This document shows positions 55,122 to 64,000 of a stretch of DNA of 64,000 nucleotides, one piece after another (within the stretch, counting starts at the first letter, position 1; each line of letters opens with the position of its first letter). The notes below the pieces were generated by a model. That model was not told the DNA's origin. It did not search any database and worked only from the letters and a program-made list of their open reading frames with translations. The position numbers and the translations under genes are program-made. The stretch comes from Gallionella sp. (GTDB lineage Bacteria > Pseudomonadota > Gammaproteobacteria > Burkholderiales > Gallionellaceae): the NCBI GenBank assembly GCA_028689145.1, contig JAQTWT010000012.1, forward strand, positions 1-64,000, written 5' to 3'.

Positions 55122-57287
55122 CTATGCCGCGAACTTGCTTACCGCCTTTTGCAGATCGCCCGCCAGTTGCTCAAGCGTGCGGGCGGCGCGCGATGCCTGC
55201 GACACTTGGGTATTATTCTGCTCGGCCATGCTCGCGATACGCTCGATGTTGCCGGCGATCTCTGTGCCGGTGGTGATCTGCTCGCGCGTGGCGTGAACAA
55301 TCTCGCTAACCATGCGCAGGGTGTGGTCGGCCCCGTCGTTGATCTGCCCCAACGAATGTCCGGCACGGGTAGCCAGATCAACACCCCGCTCGACCTGTTC
55401 GCGGCAGATTTGCATGGTGCTGACCGCTTGGCGCGTTTCTTCCTGGATGGTCTGGATCATCGTGGTGATTTCGGTGGTTGATTGCGCCGTGCGCTCGGCC
55501 AGCTTGCGCACTTCATCGGCCACCACGGCAAACCCCCTCCCCTGCTCGCCCGCGCGCGCCGCTTCGATAGCCGCGTTAAGCGCGAGCATGTTGGTCTGAT
55601 CAGCCACGCCGCGGATCACGCCGAGGATGTTGTTGATCTCGTTGGAGCGATAATCCAGCGAACCCACGACTTCGGACAATTGCGCGATGGATGCGGCGGT
55701 CTTCTCCATTTCCTGTATCGCATCGACCACGATGCTTTTGCCGTCGAGCGACAGGGTGTTGGCTTTTTGCGAAATGCCTTCGGTAGCACTGGCATGGGAA
55801 GCCACTTTGGCGATGCTGCCGCTCATGCCGTCGACTGCACTGGCAGTGGTCGAAGCGGCGTGATTCTGATGCCGCGAACTTTCGGCGACTCTGGTGGAAA
55901 TGACGGTAAGCGCGGAAGAGGATTCCGCCAGCCGCCCGGCGACACGCAGCACACTGCTGACGGTATCGTCGATCTTGTCCACGAAGCTGTTGATCCAGCG
56001 CCCCAGCTCGCCGATCTCGTTATTGGCGAACGCGCCCGCATCGAGCCGCTGGCTCAACGCATCGCCGCACTCTGCAATGCCGAGCAGGAAGCTGGAGATG
56101 GCATCCATGCGCCGCGACAACGGCAACAGCGTGGTGTAATAAAACACCACGGAGGCGACCGCACTTGCCCCCAACACCAGCTCCAGCACTTCGATTGCGG
56201 ACAGTTGCCAATAATCCCAGCCCCATACGGACAGGGCGGCAGTCAGCGCGAACATCAGCATGCCGCGCGTCATGATGAGATAGGGTATCGGGCGGCGGCG
56301 GTACGCCTCTTCCAGATCACCCTCGCACATCATCCCCCAGCGGTCAGGCGAACCCGGCATCTGAAAAGTCAGGCCCTTGCCGATCACCGGAATATGCCGG
56401 TAATCCGGATAACCGGGATAAGTGACGAACAGGTTCTCGCCCCTGCTGATAGTTTCCCGCACGCCGGGATGGAGCTCTTTGGTCGCGGGATCGGTGAAGC
56501 GCAGCTCCAGCTCGGTGTGCTTGCCGATGAGTACCGTGCCGAAAGCGGTGCGCACGCCATCCTTCAGATTATCCCCACCGGTGAACGCGTCATCCTCAAA
56601 GCGCGAACGGGACAGCGCCGTGCCCGGCTCGATACTGTGGTCGAAACGCGAGGAGACCATAAAAATATAGTTGTCGCCGGAATCGCGGTACACATGCCCC
56701 GCTTCGCGCTGAATAATGTCGCCCATGACATCGTTCGGGATACGCCCGCACAGGCAGCCGATGGCTTTGCCCGCCTTGAGCAGCGGCTGGTAGAACATCA
56801 GGGTGACCGCATCGTGAAATTTCGACGACGACGCGCCGATGTCTTTGGTCATCGGATCGACGTAGGGGCCGTGCAGAAACGGCGCTTTCAACCCTTCCGC
56901 CACGGCGCGCGCATTGAGGTCGGACTTGCCGGTGTGTTTAGCGCAGGTGGAGGCCAGCACTTTACCGTTGCAATCGGTCACAAACAGTTCCGAATAATCC
57001 GGCGCATGTTGCAGCCACTCGGTGAGCAACTGTACAGTATCGCTGCCCGGATCGGCATCGATCTGTTGCGCCAACGCGGCAAGAAAATCCCAGTTACCTT
57101 TCGCCCAATGGATGAGGTGATTGCGCCGGGTATTGGCGATCCCCTCGAAGGTTTTTTCCACGACCGAATAGGTGTCGCGATTCAACCAGCACGACCACCC
57201 CAGACGCAATTTTCCGTTTATGCCGAACCACGGCAACCAGCGCCGCTCCGCCGATGAACGGCTCATTTCTTGACTTTTCAGATGCAC
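55122..57287 (-). CDS. Chemoreceptor with large sensory region and C-terminal MCP domain
   Basis: 721 residues from GTG 57287. The N-terminal region (about 35-325) resembles a Cache-like sensor but lacks a preceding membrane helix. Two segments lie at about 345-390, then the linker and a signalling domain with [21 protein letters not shown]. The sensor is therefore probably cytoplasmic, or the first helix is unrecognised. It is 72 bp upstream of modA on the same strand and may be co-transcribed with it. Confidence 0.88.
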   Translation of the reverse strand: MHLKSQEMSRSSAERRWLPWFGINGKLRLGWSCWLNRDTYSVVEKTFEGIANTRRNHLIHWAKGNWDFLAALAQQIDADPGSDTVQLLTEWLQHAPDYSELFVTDCNGKVLASTCAKHTGKSDLNARAVAEGLKAPFLHGPYVDPMTKDIGASSSKFHDAVTLMFYQPLLKAGKAIGCLCGRIPNDVMGDIIQREAGHVYRDSGDNYIFMVSSRFDHSIEPGTALSRSRFEDDAFTGGDNLKDGVRTAFGTVLIGKHTELELRFTDPATKELHPGVRETISRGENLFVTYPGYPDYRHIPVIGKGLTFQMPGSPDRWGMMCEGDLEEAYRRRPIPYLIMTRGMLMFALTAALSVWGWDYWQLSAIEVLELVLGASAVASVVFYYTTLLPLSRRMDAISSFLLGIAECGDALSQRLDAGAFANNEIGELGRWINSFVDKIDDTVSSVLRVAGRLAESSSALTVISTRVAESSRHQNHAASTTASAVDGMSGSIAKVASHASATEGISQKANTLSLDGKSIVVDAIQEMEKTAASIAQLSEVVGSLDYRSNEINNILGVIRGVADQTNMLALNAAIEAARAGEQGRGFAVVADEVRKLAERTAQSTTEITTMIQTIQEETRQAVSTMQICREQVERGVDLATRAGHSLGQINDGADHTLRMVSEIVHATREQITTGTEIAGNIERIASMAEQNNTQVSQASRAARTLEQLAGDLQKAVSKFAA

Positions 57288-57345
57288 GATCTTATCCCCC
57301 TTAAGTTATTTATCCCGAGATTTCTCCTAATTGAACGGTGCTCTA

Positions 57346-57440
57346 ACGGGCATGGCAAAAGCCACCCCTAATGATGAATCGCACCATACCCGTTTCCCTC
57401 TCCCCAACCCTCTCCCGCAAGCGGGCGAGGGGGCAAACGA
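57346..57440. repeat. Dispersed hairpin element
   Basis: GGGCATGGCAAAAGCCACCC, then CCCGTTTCCC and a CCCGCAAGCGGGCGAGGGGG stem. Related to 27362-27450. Non-coding between two chemoreceptor genes. Confidence 0.7.
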
Positions 57441-57487
57441 ACGCTGCGCGAATCTCACTTAACGGCACCTGATCGAACTACCCCGTT

Positions 57488-59107
57488 TCACGCAATGCGG
57501 AAGCGGTTTGCCAATACGCCTAACTCTCTCGCCAAGTCTTCCAGATGGAGTGCCGATGACGCGGTCTGCGCGACCGTGGCGCTGCTTTTCTCGGCACCCT
57601 GTGCAATCTGCTCAACCTGTTTGGCGATCTCCCTCGCCGCGGAGACCTGCTCCTTCAGCGTGCTGGTAATTTCGTCCACCGCGCGGGTAACCTGGTCGCT
57701 GCCGGAACGGATGTCGGCCACCGAAGCACCCGCTTTGGTGGCCAGCTCAACTCCCTCGTTTACGCGCTGCACACCGCCATCCATCTCCAGCACGGCACGC
57801 TGGGTGACCTGCTGAATATTGGCAATCATTTTGGTGATCTCCTGAGTGGAACTGGTGGTGCGTTCCGCCAGTTTTCTCACTTCGTCAGCCACCACCGCAA
57901 AACCACGCCCCTGCTCACCGGCGCGCGCCGCCTCGATGGCGGCGTTAAGTGCCAGCAGATTGGTTTGATCGGCGATTTCCTTGATCACATTGACGATGCT
58001 GGAAATCTGCCCGGAAAAATCCTGCAGCTCCCGAATCGTATTGGCCGTGTCGTTCACCGCATCGGCCATCAAGCGCATTTCATTTGCCGCACTGTGGATG
58101 ATCAGGCCGCTATCCTCTGATTGCTTGCCGGAGGTTTGGGTGATCGCGCGCGCTTCGCTGGCGTGTTCCTCCACCTGATCGATCGAAGTGGACAACTGCT
58201 CCATCGAGGCGGCCATACTGGAAGCCGCTTCGGATTGAGCCTTACCCTCTTGTGCGCTGGCGCTGGTGGAAGCGGAAAGTTCGCCGGCGGATTGCTCGAC
58301 CGCTTTTACGGTTTGATGCACGGCAGCCACCAGCTCATGCAGGTTCTTGCGCATGGCGGCGAGTTTGAAGACCAATGCGCCGACCTCGTCATTGCGGGCA
58401 GCCGGCATCGGTCTGGCAAGATCGCCGGCCGCAATCGCTCCTGCGGCCTCACCGGCTTCGTGCAAGCCGCGGTAAATGCGGTTGATGGTTGGAACGGCCA
58501 AAATCAGCACCAATCCCAGCCCCAGCAGCGCGGCTATCCCCAATTGCCAGTAGCCGTTATGCGCGGAAGCATTGAGGGCATTGAGTTTGTCTTCGGCATA
58601 TTTTCCGGCAAGGCTGACGGTGGCATCCACTCCCTTGCGATGCGCTTCATAGTATTGGCGCATGGTCTGCGCCGAATGCTGGGCCGCAGGCATATCGTTG
58701 GACTGGATGGCCGGAAGAAAAACCTCCTGCACTTCCTTCCAGAACAGATCGGCATATTTGCGCTGCTCTCCCATCAGACTGGCCTTGACTGCAGGATCAA
58801 GATCGCTGGCATCCCAATATTGGTTGCGCACGTTGTAATCGTTTTGCAGGGATTTGAGCTTATCCAGCAGCGGCTGGCGTGCCGCGGCATCCGCCAGAAC
58901 GATGTCGATACCGACCAGATGCGCCTCGATCAAATAAAGCGGGGGCGGCAAAATGTCGGCCACCACATCCTTGCCCTGCCCCATGTATTCGGCGGAGCGG
59001 TTCATGCCGCTCAGTGCATAGACGCTGATACCCACCAGCACACAGATAACCATCAGCACAGCAATTTGGTTGATGATCAGTGATTTGCCACGAAGACTTG
59101 TAAACAT
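57488..59107 (-). CDS. Chemoreceptor A (4-helix-type sensor, canonical MCP tip)
   Basis: 539 residues from ATG 59107, with GGGGGG upstream. Membrane helix at about 12-32, a periplasmic four-helix-type sensor of 150 residues ([21 protein letters not shown]), a second helix at about 180-205, HAMP, then a signalling domain with [21 protein letters not shown]. The sensor is closely similar to that of chemoreceptor B next door, but the tip is not. Confidence 0.92.
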   Translation of the reverse strand: MFTSLRGKSLIINQIAVLMVICVLVGISVYALSGMNRSAEYMGQGKDVVADILPPPLYLIEAHLVGIDIVLADAAARQPLLDKLKSLQNDYNVRNQYWDASDLDPAVKASLMGEQRKYADLFWKEVQEVFLPAIQSNDMPAAQHSAQTMRQYYEAHRKGVDATVSLAGKYAEDKLNALNASAHNGYWQLGIAALLGLGLVLILAVPTINRIYRGLHEAGEAAGAIAAGDLARPMPAARNDEVGALVFKLAAMRKNLHELVAAVHQTVKAVEQSAGELSASTSASAQEGKAQSEAASSMAASMEQLSTSIDQVEEHASEARAITQTSGKQSEDSGLIIHSAANEMRLMADAVNDTANTIRELQDFSGQISSIVNVIKEIADQTNLLALNAAIEAARAGEQGRGFAVVADEVRKLAERTTSSTQEITKMIANIQQVTQRAVLEMDGGVQRVNEGVELATKAGASVADIRSGSDQVTRAVDEITSTLKEQVSAAREIAKQVEQIAQGAEKSSATVAQTASSALHLEDLARELGVLANRFRIA

Positions 59108-59235
59108 ATAAGTTCCCCCCTTAATCAATAATTTAATGTTGCGTAAGAATGCTTGTATTCACCCTGCACAATGGTTTAAATGCACAAAAAATCCATCAAC
59201 CCGCCTTAACGCCTCCCGATTTTTTAGGGCAATTT

Positions 59236-60948
59236 TTAGCGCAATGCCCCGACGTAGCGATCACCGATGTCCTGCTCATCTACTTTCGTTTCGACTTTCA
59301 CCTCAACGGGTACCGCTTTCTTGATGCTATCCCCCAGATGGAACACCCCCAGTTTTGCCATCAGGTTATCGGACATACCGGTCAGGCCGTGGGTGGACAT
59401 GGAGGTCTGGCGGATGGAAGCCGAGGACTGGTGCAAACCTTGGCTGATTTCGGTCAGCGCCTTCAACACCTGATTAGATGCCGATTTTTGCTGCTGCGTG
59501 GCAAGCGATATCTGCTGCGCGGATTCGGCAGCCAATTTCGCTCCCTGCAAAATGCTCATCAATTCCCCCGTGGTGAGCATGGCCGCCTGCGCTCCCTCGT
59601 TGATTACCCGCGAACCGTTTTCAGAGGCAATCACCAGCCGGTTGATGGATTGTTGGATTTCCTCGATCTTGCTTTCTATCTCGCCGGTGGATTCCGTCAC
59701 ATTGGCGGCCAAACGGCGGATTTCCACCGCCACCACGCCAAAGCGCTTGCCGGCTTCACCTGAGCTCGATGCCTCGATAGCGGCGTTGAAGGCGATCATC
59801 TTGGTCTGGTCGGCAATATCGTTGATGATGCCCATGATCTTGCCGATTTCCTTCGACTTACAATCCAGTTCCAGAATCTCCGAGATGTTGCGGTTGTTAT
59901 CCGAGGTAATCTCACCCATTTTTTCCTGCAATTGATTGAGCGCCAGCACACCCCGCTCGGATTCGCCGAGCGTGCTCTTTGACGTGTTGGCAACCGCATT
60001 TGCGTTATCCGCGATCTGCGAGGAAGAGACGGACAGCTCTTCCATGGTGGCGGTGATTTCGTTCAGCGAAGCCGACTGCTGCGAGGTAATCGCCGCCTGC
60101 TCCTCGACTGCCGCCGCAATGTCGTTGGCCGAAGCACTCACCTGATCGCTCATGTAATGCACATCGACCACCACATTCTTTAAATTCTGGCTGTGCTTAT
60201 TGAACCATCCTGCCAATTCGCCGATCTCGTTATTGCTGGCGGCCAGCATCGGCCGGGTTAGATCGCCGGAAGCAATGGCGGCAAGAGCGGCATTGGCTTC
60301 GTGCAGGCTGCGATATATGCGGTTAAGGGTGGGAATCGCCACCAGCAGCACCAGCACCATGCCCAGCAGCGCGGCTATCCCCAATTCCCGGTAACCGTTT
60401 TGCGCAGAGGTATTGAGATCATTGAGTTTGTCTTCGGCATATCCTGAGGCGAGACTGACGGTGGCATCCACCCCCTTGCGATGCGCTTCATAGTATTCGC
60501 GCATGGTCTGTGCCGAGCGCTGTATAGCCTCCATATCATTGAACTGAATAGCAGGAAGGAAGCCCTCATGCACCTCCCTCCAGAACAGGTCGGCATATTT
60601 GCGCTGCGCTCCCATCAGGCTGGACTTGACAACCGGATCGAGATCGCCGAGATCCCAATAATTGTTGCGCATGTTGTAATCGATTTGCAGAGATTTCAAC
60701 TTATCCAGAAGCGGCTGGCGTGCCGCGGCATCCGCCCTGACAATGTCAATGCTGACCAGGTGCGCCTCGATCAGGTAAAGCGGCGGCGGCAAGATGTCGG
60801 CAACCACATCCTTGCCTTGAATCATGTATTGCGCGGAACGGTTCATGCCGCTCAGGGCGGTAACGCTTATACCCACCAGCATGCCAAGAACGATCAGTAC
60901 GGCGAGTTGATTGATGATCAGTGATTTGCCGCGAAAAGCAGTCAACAT
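59236..60948 (-). CDS. Chemoreceptor B (same sensor, divergent MCP tip)
   Basis: 570 residues. The first 240 residues are a close match to chemoreceptor A ([20 protein letters not shown]). The signalling tip reads DIADQTKMIAFNAAIEASSSGEAGKRFGVVAVEIRRLAANV in two parts, which differs from the usual [19 protein letters not shown] form. It may pair with a different CheA/CheW class. GGGGG lies upstream of the ATG. Confidence 0.92.
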   Translation of the reverse strand: MLTAFRGKSLIINQLAVLIVLGMLVGISVTALSGMNRSAQYMIQGKDVVADILPPPLYLIEAHLVSIDIVRADAAARQPLLDKLKSLQIDYNMRNNYWDLGDLDPVVKSSLMGAQRKYADLFWREVHEGFLPAIQFNDMEAIQRSAQTMREYYEAHRKGVDATVSLASGYAEDKLNDLNTSAQNGYRELGIAALLGMVLVLLVAIPTLNRIYRSLHEANAALAAIASGDLTRPMLAASNNEIGELAGWFNKHSQNLKNVVVDVHYMSDQVSASANDIAAAVEEQAAITSQQSASLNEITATMEELSVSSSQIADNANAVANTSKSTLGESERGVLALNQLQEKMGEITSDNNRNISEILELDCKSKEIGKIMGIINDIADQTKMIAFNAAIEASSSGEAGKRFGVVAVEIRRLAANVTESTGEIESKIEEIQQSINRLVIASENGSRVINEGAQAAMLTTGELMSILQGAKLAAESAQQISLATQQQKSASNQVLKALTEISQGLHQSSASIRQTSMSTHGLTGMSDNLMAKLGVFHLGDSIKKAVPVEVKVETKVDEQDIGDRYVGALR

Positions 60949-60990
60949 GGAAGCAACCCCCTATCAATAACTTAAAGCCATAGTACAAAT

Positions 60991-61016
60991 GCCCGATGCA
61001 GTTTTTTGCACCGGGC
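60991..61016 (-). terminator. Possible terminator after the nifV operon
   Basis: GCCCGGTGCA-AAAAAAC-TGCATCGGGC stem (one mismatch) lies between the last gene of the nifV operon and chemoreceptor B. A T-run is lacking, so it may only slow transcription. Confidence 0.4.
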
Positions 61017-61099
61017 GCATTTGATTTCAGCGCAGCAGCATGTCTGGTAACTACTTGCCGCTTTAATTCAAACCTGTCATAAAAATCCGTTCGCCACCG

Positions 61100-61669
61100 T
61101 TAGACCGGACGGTTTTCGGGAATCCGGATCGGCCCCATTTCCTGTTTACCCTGCTCAAAGCTGACTACCGGAAATTTGCCTTTGAACTTCACGGCTGCCT
61201 CGGCGATCTTGTCGAGCTTGGCACCGGTATCCAGTTTCTTCAGGTCGTTGCGTTCCAGACCGATCAGATCGAGCAATTCGTTGTAAACCGTCGCCTCATC
61301 CAAGGGCAGCACGTTGAATGTGATGCCGTCCAGCGTGATGGAATATTTTTTGGAGATGTCCACGTTGCCGGCGAACACGAAATACTGCCCGTCCGGTTTG
61401 AGAAAATCGCCCAGCACCGCGCGCAGACTTTCCATATAGGCCAGCGAATCGAGCTCGCAGGCGAGAAAATCCAGCTTACCGCCGTTGGCGGCAAACATGG
61501 TCTGCGTAGCGGCGATTTCCGGCGGTTTGGCTTCGTCGGCGACCTGCACGGCAAACTTCAGCGCGATCTCGCCGCGAAATCCCTCCTCGGCTTTTTTCAA
61601 AGCGCCTTTGTACACCGGGCTAAGCAGGCGTTTTTGCTGCTCAAGAATTTGAATGGCTGATGCGGTCAT
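61100..61669 (-). CDS. Unknown protein of the nifV operon
   Basis: 189 residues, with AAGGAAAC before the ATG. No family recognised. It contains one cysteine (FLACELDSLAY) and alternating helix/strand patterns; no signal or membrane segment. Segments such as DISKKYSITLDGITFNVLPLDE suggest a beta-rich middle. It follows the thioredoxin-like ferredoxin by 37 bp on the same strand, so it is probably made under nitrogen-fixing conditions. Confidence 0.7.
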   Translation of the reverse strand: MTASAIQILEQQKRLLSPVYKGALKKAEEGFRGEIALKFAVQVADEAKPPEIAATQTMFAANGGKLDFLACELDSLAYMESLRAVLGDFLKPDGQYFVFAGNVDISKKYSITLDGITFNVLPLDEATVYNELLDLIGLERNDLKKLDTGAKLDKIAEAAVKFKGKFPVVSFEQGKQEMGPIRIPENRPV

Positions 61670-61706
61670 GGTTGTTTCCTTCGGTTATAAAATCAGTTGG
61701 TAATCA

Positions 61707-62033
61707 TTAGCCCCACACTTCGGCAGGCACTTTCAATCGTTCCACCGGCCGGTCAGCCAGCAGATGCTCTTCGATGATGGCGGCTACATCTTCTTTGCCT
61801 ACCCCGCCGTACATCACACCTTCCGGGTAAACCAGTACGCTCGGTCCGTTGCCGCAAGGGCCGATGCAACCGCTGCCGGTTACGGCAAAACGCCCCCATA
61901 GCTGGCGTTGCTCAAACTGCTGCATGAATTCCTGAAACACCTCCACACTGCCGTTCGCGCCGCATGAGCCGCGCGGATGACCCGGCGGACGGGATTGGGT
62001 GCAAACAAAAACATGCTTTACCGGCTTGGCCAT
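61707..62033 (-). CDS. Thioredoxin-like 2Fe-2S ferredoxin
   Basis: 108 residues. Cysteines at 11, 24, 56 and 60 (FVCTQSRPPGHPRGSCG, then GSGCIGPCGNGP) fit the thioredoxin-fold 2Fe-2S family that includes a ferredoxin of A. vinelandii encoded near nif genes. The role is probably electron transfer or Fe-S protection in nitrogen fixation. It lies after nifW with a hairpin repeat between. Confidence 0.92.
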   Translation of the reverse strand: MAKPVKHVFVCTQSRPPGHPRGSCGANGSVEVFQEFMQQFEQRQLWGRFAVTGSGCIGPCGNGPSVLVYPEGVMYGGVGKEDVAAIIEEHLLADRPVERLKVPAEVWG

Positions 62034-62046
62034 TTAAATCTCCTTG

Positions 62047-62091
62047 GTAGGTCGGGTTTTAACCCGACTGTCGGGTTGAAACCCGACCTAC
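62047..62091. repeat. Hairpin repeat between nifW and the ferredoxin gene
   Basis: Arms 62047-62067 (GTAGGTCGGGTTTTAACCCGA) and 62071-62091 pair almost perfectly. It belongs to the GTAGG...CCTAC group. Confidence 0.85.
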
Positions 62092-62420
62092 ATATTCCTC
62101 ATAGGCATCGAAGCGCGCAGGCTGTCCAGACTGAATGTCTTCACGCCCGTCGCATCCTGAAACACCTTAAACACCTTCTCCGTCACCGCATCAGACTGCA
62201 CGAAATCCTGATAGGCGCGCTCCAGCAGCGCCTTGTATTCCAACCTGACCGCCGCAGCCTCAGCGCTGCGGAAGCTGTGCCGCGCCAGATACTGGTTGAA
62301 GCGCTTCAAAATATGCAGGCGGTTGACGTTGACCACGCGCTGGTCGTATTTCACTTCCAGAAAATTCAGGAACTCTTCAGCAGAAGACAGCTTTCCCAGT
62401 TCAGTTACGATTTCGCTCAT
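62088..62420 (-). CDS. nifW: Nitrogenase-stabilising/protective protein NifW
   Basis: 110 residues. The family start LGKLSSAEEFLNFLEVKYD and VVNVNRLHILKRFNQYL are clear. NifW binds the MoFe protein and is thought to protect it from oxygen or aid its maturation. Its ATG overlaps the nifV stop by 4 bp. The final residues (MPMRNM) run into the hairpin repeat. Confidence 0.95.
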   Translation of the reverse strand: MSEIVTELGKLSSAEEFLNFLEVKYDQRVVNVNRLHILKRFNQYLARHSFRSAEAAAVRLEYKALLERAYQDFVQSDAVTEKVFKVFQDATGVKTFSLDSLRASMPMRNM

Positions 62421-63592
62421 ACCATCATCTCCTTCATGAATGAAAGGCCGGACAAACTCCCCATCGCCTCAAAATAAATTTTTTTCAAATCTTCCTCACC
62501 GGGCGAGCGCTTGGTGCGATGGGCGAATTCGCGCAGCTCGCGCAATACCTTCTTTACATCGTCCGTGGAAACCGTGATGCCGATATCGGCATAGGACTTG
62601 ATCACCGCACTGGCACCGGAATGTTTGCCCAGCACCATGCGGTGCGCCATGCCGATCTCGGCAGGATCAAACGGCTGGTAGTTGAGCGGATTCTTCAGCA
62701 GACCGTCCACATGAATACCCGCCTCGTGGGTAAACACCGCCGAGCCGACAATGCTCTTGTTCGCCGCCACGCCGCGGCCGGATGCCTGCGCGACCAGATG
62801 CGACAACTCATGGTAGAAATACATATCCACACCGGTCTCGATGCCCTGCAAATGACGCAACGCCATCGCCACCTCTTCCAGCGGCGCATTCCCGGCGCGT
62901 TCGCCAAGACCGTTCACTGTGGTGTTGACATGCGTCGCTCCGGCGCGCACCGCGGCTAGCGAATTGGCGGTAGCCAGACCGAAATCGTCGTGGGCATGAA
63001 TTTCGATTTGCAGGTCGGTAGTTTTCTTGAGCAGGCTGATGCGCTCGAAAGTGGTGAACGGATCGAGCACGCCCAGCGTGTCGGCGAAACGAAAGCGCAA
63101 TGCGCCGCAGTCCTGCGCGGTCTCCGCCACGCGGCGGACGAAATCGAGGTCGGCGCGCGATGAATCCTCCCCGCCGACGCAGACCTGATAGCCCAGATCG
63201 TTCGCCTCGGTGACGAAGCGCCGCACCGTGCGCAGCACCCAGTCGCGGTCTTTTTCCAGCTTCTTGCCGATCTGGATGTCGGACACCGGAATGGACAGGT
63301 TCACCCAATCCACCTTGCAGCGCGAGATTGCTTTCAGATCAGCCTCGTGCATCCGCCCCCATACCATCAGTCCGGCCTGCAATTCCTGCGCGGCGATGGC
63401 ATTGATACCCTCGCACTCCGCTTCGCCCAGCACCGGCACACCGATCTCCAGCTCTGACACCCCGGTGCTCACCAATGCATGGGCGATGCTGATTTTCTCG
63501 TCGGCGGTAAACGAAACCCCGGCCGTCTGCTCGCCATCGCGCAGCGTCGTGTCGTTGATCGTCACCATATTGCTGTAGGGTTCGTTGTGCAT
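62417..63592 (-). CDS. nifV: Homocitrate synthase NifV
   Basis: 391 residues. It joins acetyl-CoA and 2-oxoglutarate to make homocitrate, the organic part of FeMo-co. The catalytic start NDTTLRDGEQTAGVSF and the metal-binding HAHDDFGLATANS are present, and the C-terminal AGIHVDGLLKNPLNYQPFDP matches NifV. GAGAGGA lies 6 bp before the ATG at 63592. It heads an operon with nifW, the 2Fe-2S ferredoxin and an unknown gene. Confidence 0.97.
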   Translation of the reverse strand: MHNEPYSNMVTINDTTLRDGEQTAGVSFTADEKISIAHALVSTGVSELEIGVPVLGEAECEGINAIAAQELQAGLMVWGRMHEADLKAISRCKVDWVNLSIPVSDIQIGKKLEKDRDWVLRTVRRFVTEANDLGYQVCVGGEDSSRADLDFVRRVAETAQDCGALRFRFADTLGVLDPFTTFERISLLKKTTDLQIEIHAHDDFGLATANSLAAVRAGATHVNTTVNGLGERAGNAPLEEVAMALRHLQGIETGVDMYFYHELSHLVAQASGRGVAANKSIVGSAVFTHEAGIHVDGLLKNPLNYQPFDPAEIGMAHRMVLGKHSGASAVIKSYADIGITVSTDDVKKVLRELREFAHRTKRSPGEEDLKKIYFEAMGSLSGLSFMKEMMV

Positions 63593-63616
63593 GATTCATC
63601 CTCTCAACTCTGATTC

Positions 63617-63632
63617 AGCAACAACTGTGCCA
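63617..63632 (-). promoter_or_regulatory. Sigma-54 promoter of the nifV operon
   Basis: On the minus strand TGGCACAGTTGTTGCT is a full RpoN consensus. It lies 25 bp before the nifV start codon, so the leader would be short. Confidence 0.93.
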
Positions 63633-63719
63633 CTGCAAAAATACTATTTTTTATCAATACAAATCAATATGATAAATATTTATTGGCAGTTTGGTGAGGA
63701 AAGCGCAAACCGGACAAAG

Positions 63720-63735
63720 TGTCGCGTTTGCTACA
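63720..63735 (-). promoter_or_regulatory. NifA upstream activator site for nifV
   Basis: Minus strand TGT-AGCAAACGCG-ACA, 87 bp upstream of the sigma-54 element. Confidence 0.87.
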
Positions 63736-63786
63736 GGCGCGGAACCTGTTGACCAAGCCATTACTAAATTTGAATTTCGCTGCACC

Positions 63787-63866
63787 GTAGGCTGGCGGTA
63801 AGGCACGAACCCCAGCATCTGTGATGCTTGAACAGCCGGGGTTCGCGTTGCTCACCGCCAGCCTAC
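63787..63866. repeat. Imperfect inverted repeat upstream of nifV
   Basis: GTAGGCTGGCGGTAAGGCAC...GTTGCTCACCGCCAGCCTAC, a relative of 30650-30728. It lies between the IscA-type gene and the NifA site. Confidence 0.85.
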
Positions 63867-63892
63867 AAAACCAGTTCCAATACGGAATGGGT

Positions 63893-64000
63893 TCAGACGT
63901 TAAAACTTTCGCCGCAACCGCAGGTATTCTTGACGTTGGGATTGTTGAACTTGAAACCTTCGCTCAGGCCTTCCCTCGCATAGTCCAGCTCGGTGCCGTC
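63893..64000 (-). CDS. IscA/HesB-type iron-sulfur protein, C-terminal end (cut by right edge)
   Basis: Only the last 35 codons are in the window. They read [20 protein letters not shown] and then ESFNV, with the TCGCGESF motif whose two cysteines bind iron or an Fe-S cluster in A-type carriers. The FKFNNPNVK stretch is usual. It is upstream of the nifV promoter on the same strand; whether it is a nif-specific IscA cannot be judged without the rest. Confidence 0.88.
   Translation of the reverse strand, partial: DGTELDYAREGLSEGFKFNNPNVKNTCGCGESFNV

Noticed and set aside
55482-57257. 591-residue plus-strand frame opposite a chemoreceptor
   Set aside because: Shadow of the MCP gene on the minus strand.

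Overview
The window looks like part of a betaproteobacterial chromosome. Codon use is moderately GC-rich, the NifH, NifD and NifK proteins are of the proteobacterial Mo-nitrogenase type, and many short dispersed hairpin repeats sit between genes. A freshwater Nitrosomonadales relative (Gallionellaceae-like) is my guess from gene content; no rRNA or marker gene here proves it. No tRNA or rRNA gene and no CRISPR array was seen.

Region 1 (1-7814) is a biofilm-adhesin locus. It holds the 5' end of a giant LapA-type repeat adhesin that leaves the window on the left, a glycosyltransferase-methyltransferase fusion, a LuxR-type regulator, and a type I secretion adaptor and ABC transporter. Region 2 (8125-13522) is the nitrogenase structural operon: a NifA site and a sigma-54 promoter, then nifH, nifD, nifK, a 2Fe-2S ferredoxin and an ArsC-like nitrogenase-associated gene. 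Region 3 (13649-28845) is mixed: glgA, ribF, a haem-binding chemoreceptor, an HD-GYP protein, a NifX-like protein, a hybrid kinase, an OYE reductase, pirin with a LysR regulator, an OmpA-like protein and an orphan gene between direct repeats. Decayed copies of nif accessory genes and draG are scattered through it.

Region 4 (28846-36859) carries draG and draT (reversible ADP-ribosylation of NifH), then, from a second NifA/sigma-54 promoter, nifE, nifN, nifX, two nifX-associated genes, ferredoxin fdxB, nifQ and a GNAT gene. Region 5 (36927-49878) holds signalling genes (HDOD, a 1454-residue CBS/PAS/GGDEF/EAL protein, a CheB-CheR-PAS fusion) and the Anbu proteasome-like locus with its ATP-grasp and alpha-E partners. 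Region 6 (50079-52135) is a compact restriction-modification system with a controller gene.

Region 7 (52312-64000), all on the minus strand, returns to nitrogen fixation. A third NifA/sigma-54 promoter drives nifV, nifW, a thioredoxin-like 2Fe-2S ferredoxin and an unknown gene. Three chemoreceptors and the molybdate uptake genes modA, modG, modB and modC follow. An IscA/HesB-type gene is cut by the right edge. Together these give nitrogenase, cofactor assembly (homocitrate, Mo delivery, NifEN scaffold), electron donors, Mo import and post-translational switch-off. nifA, nifB, nifU and nifS are not in the window.
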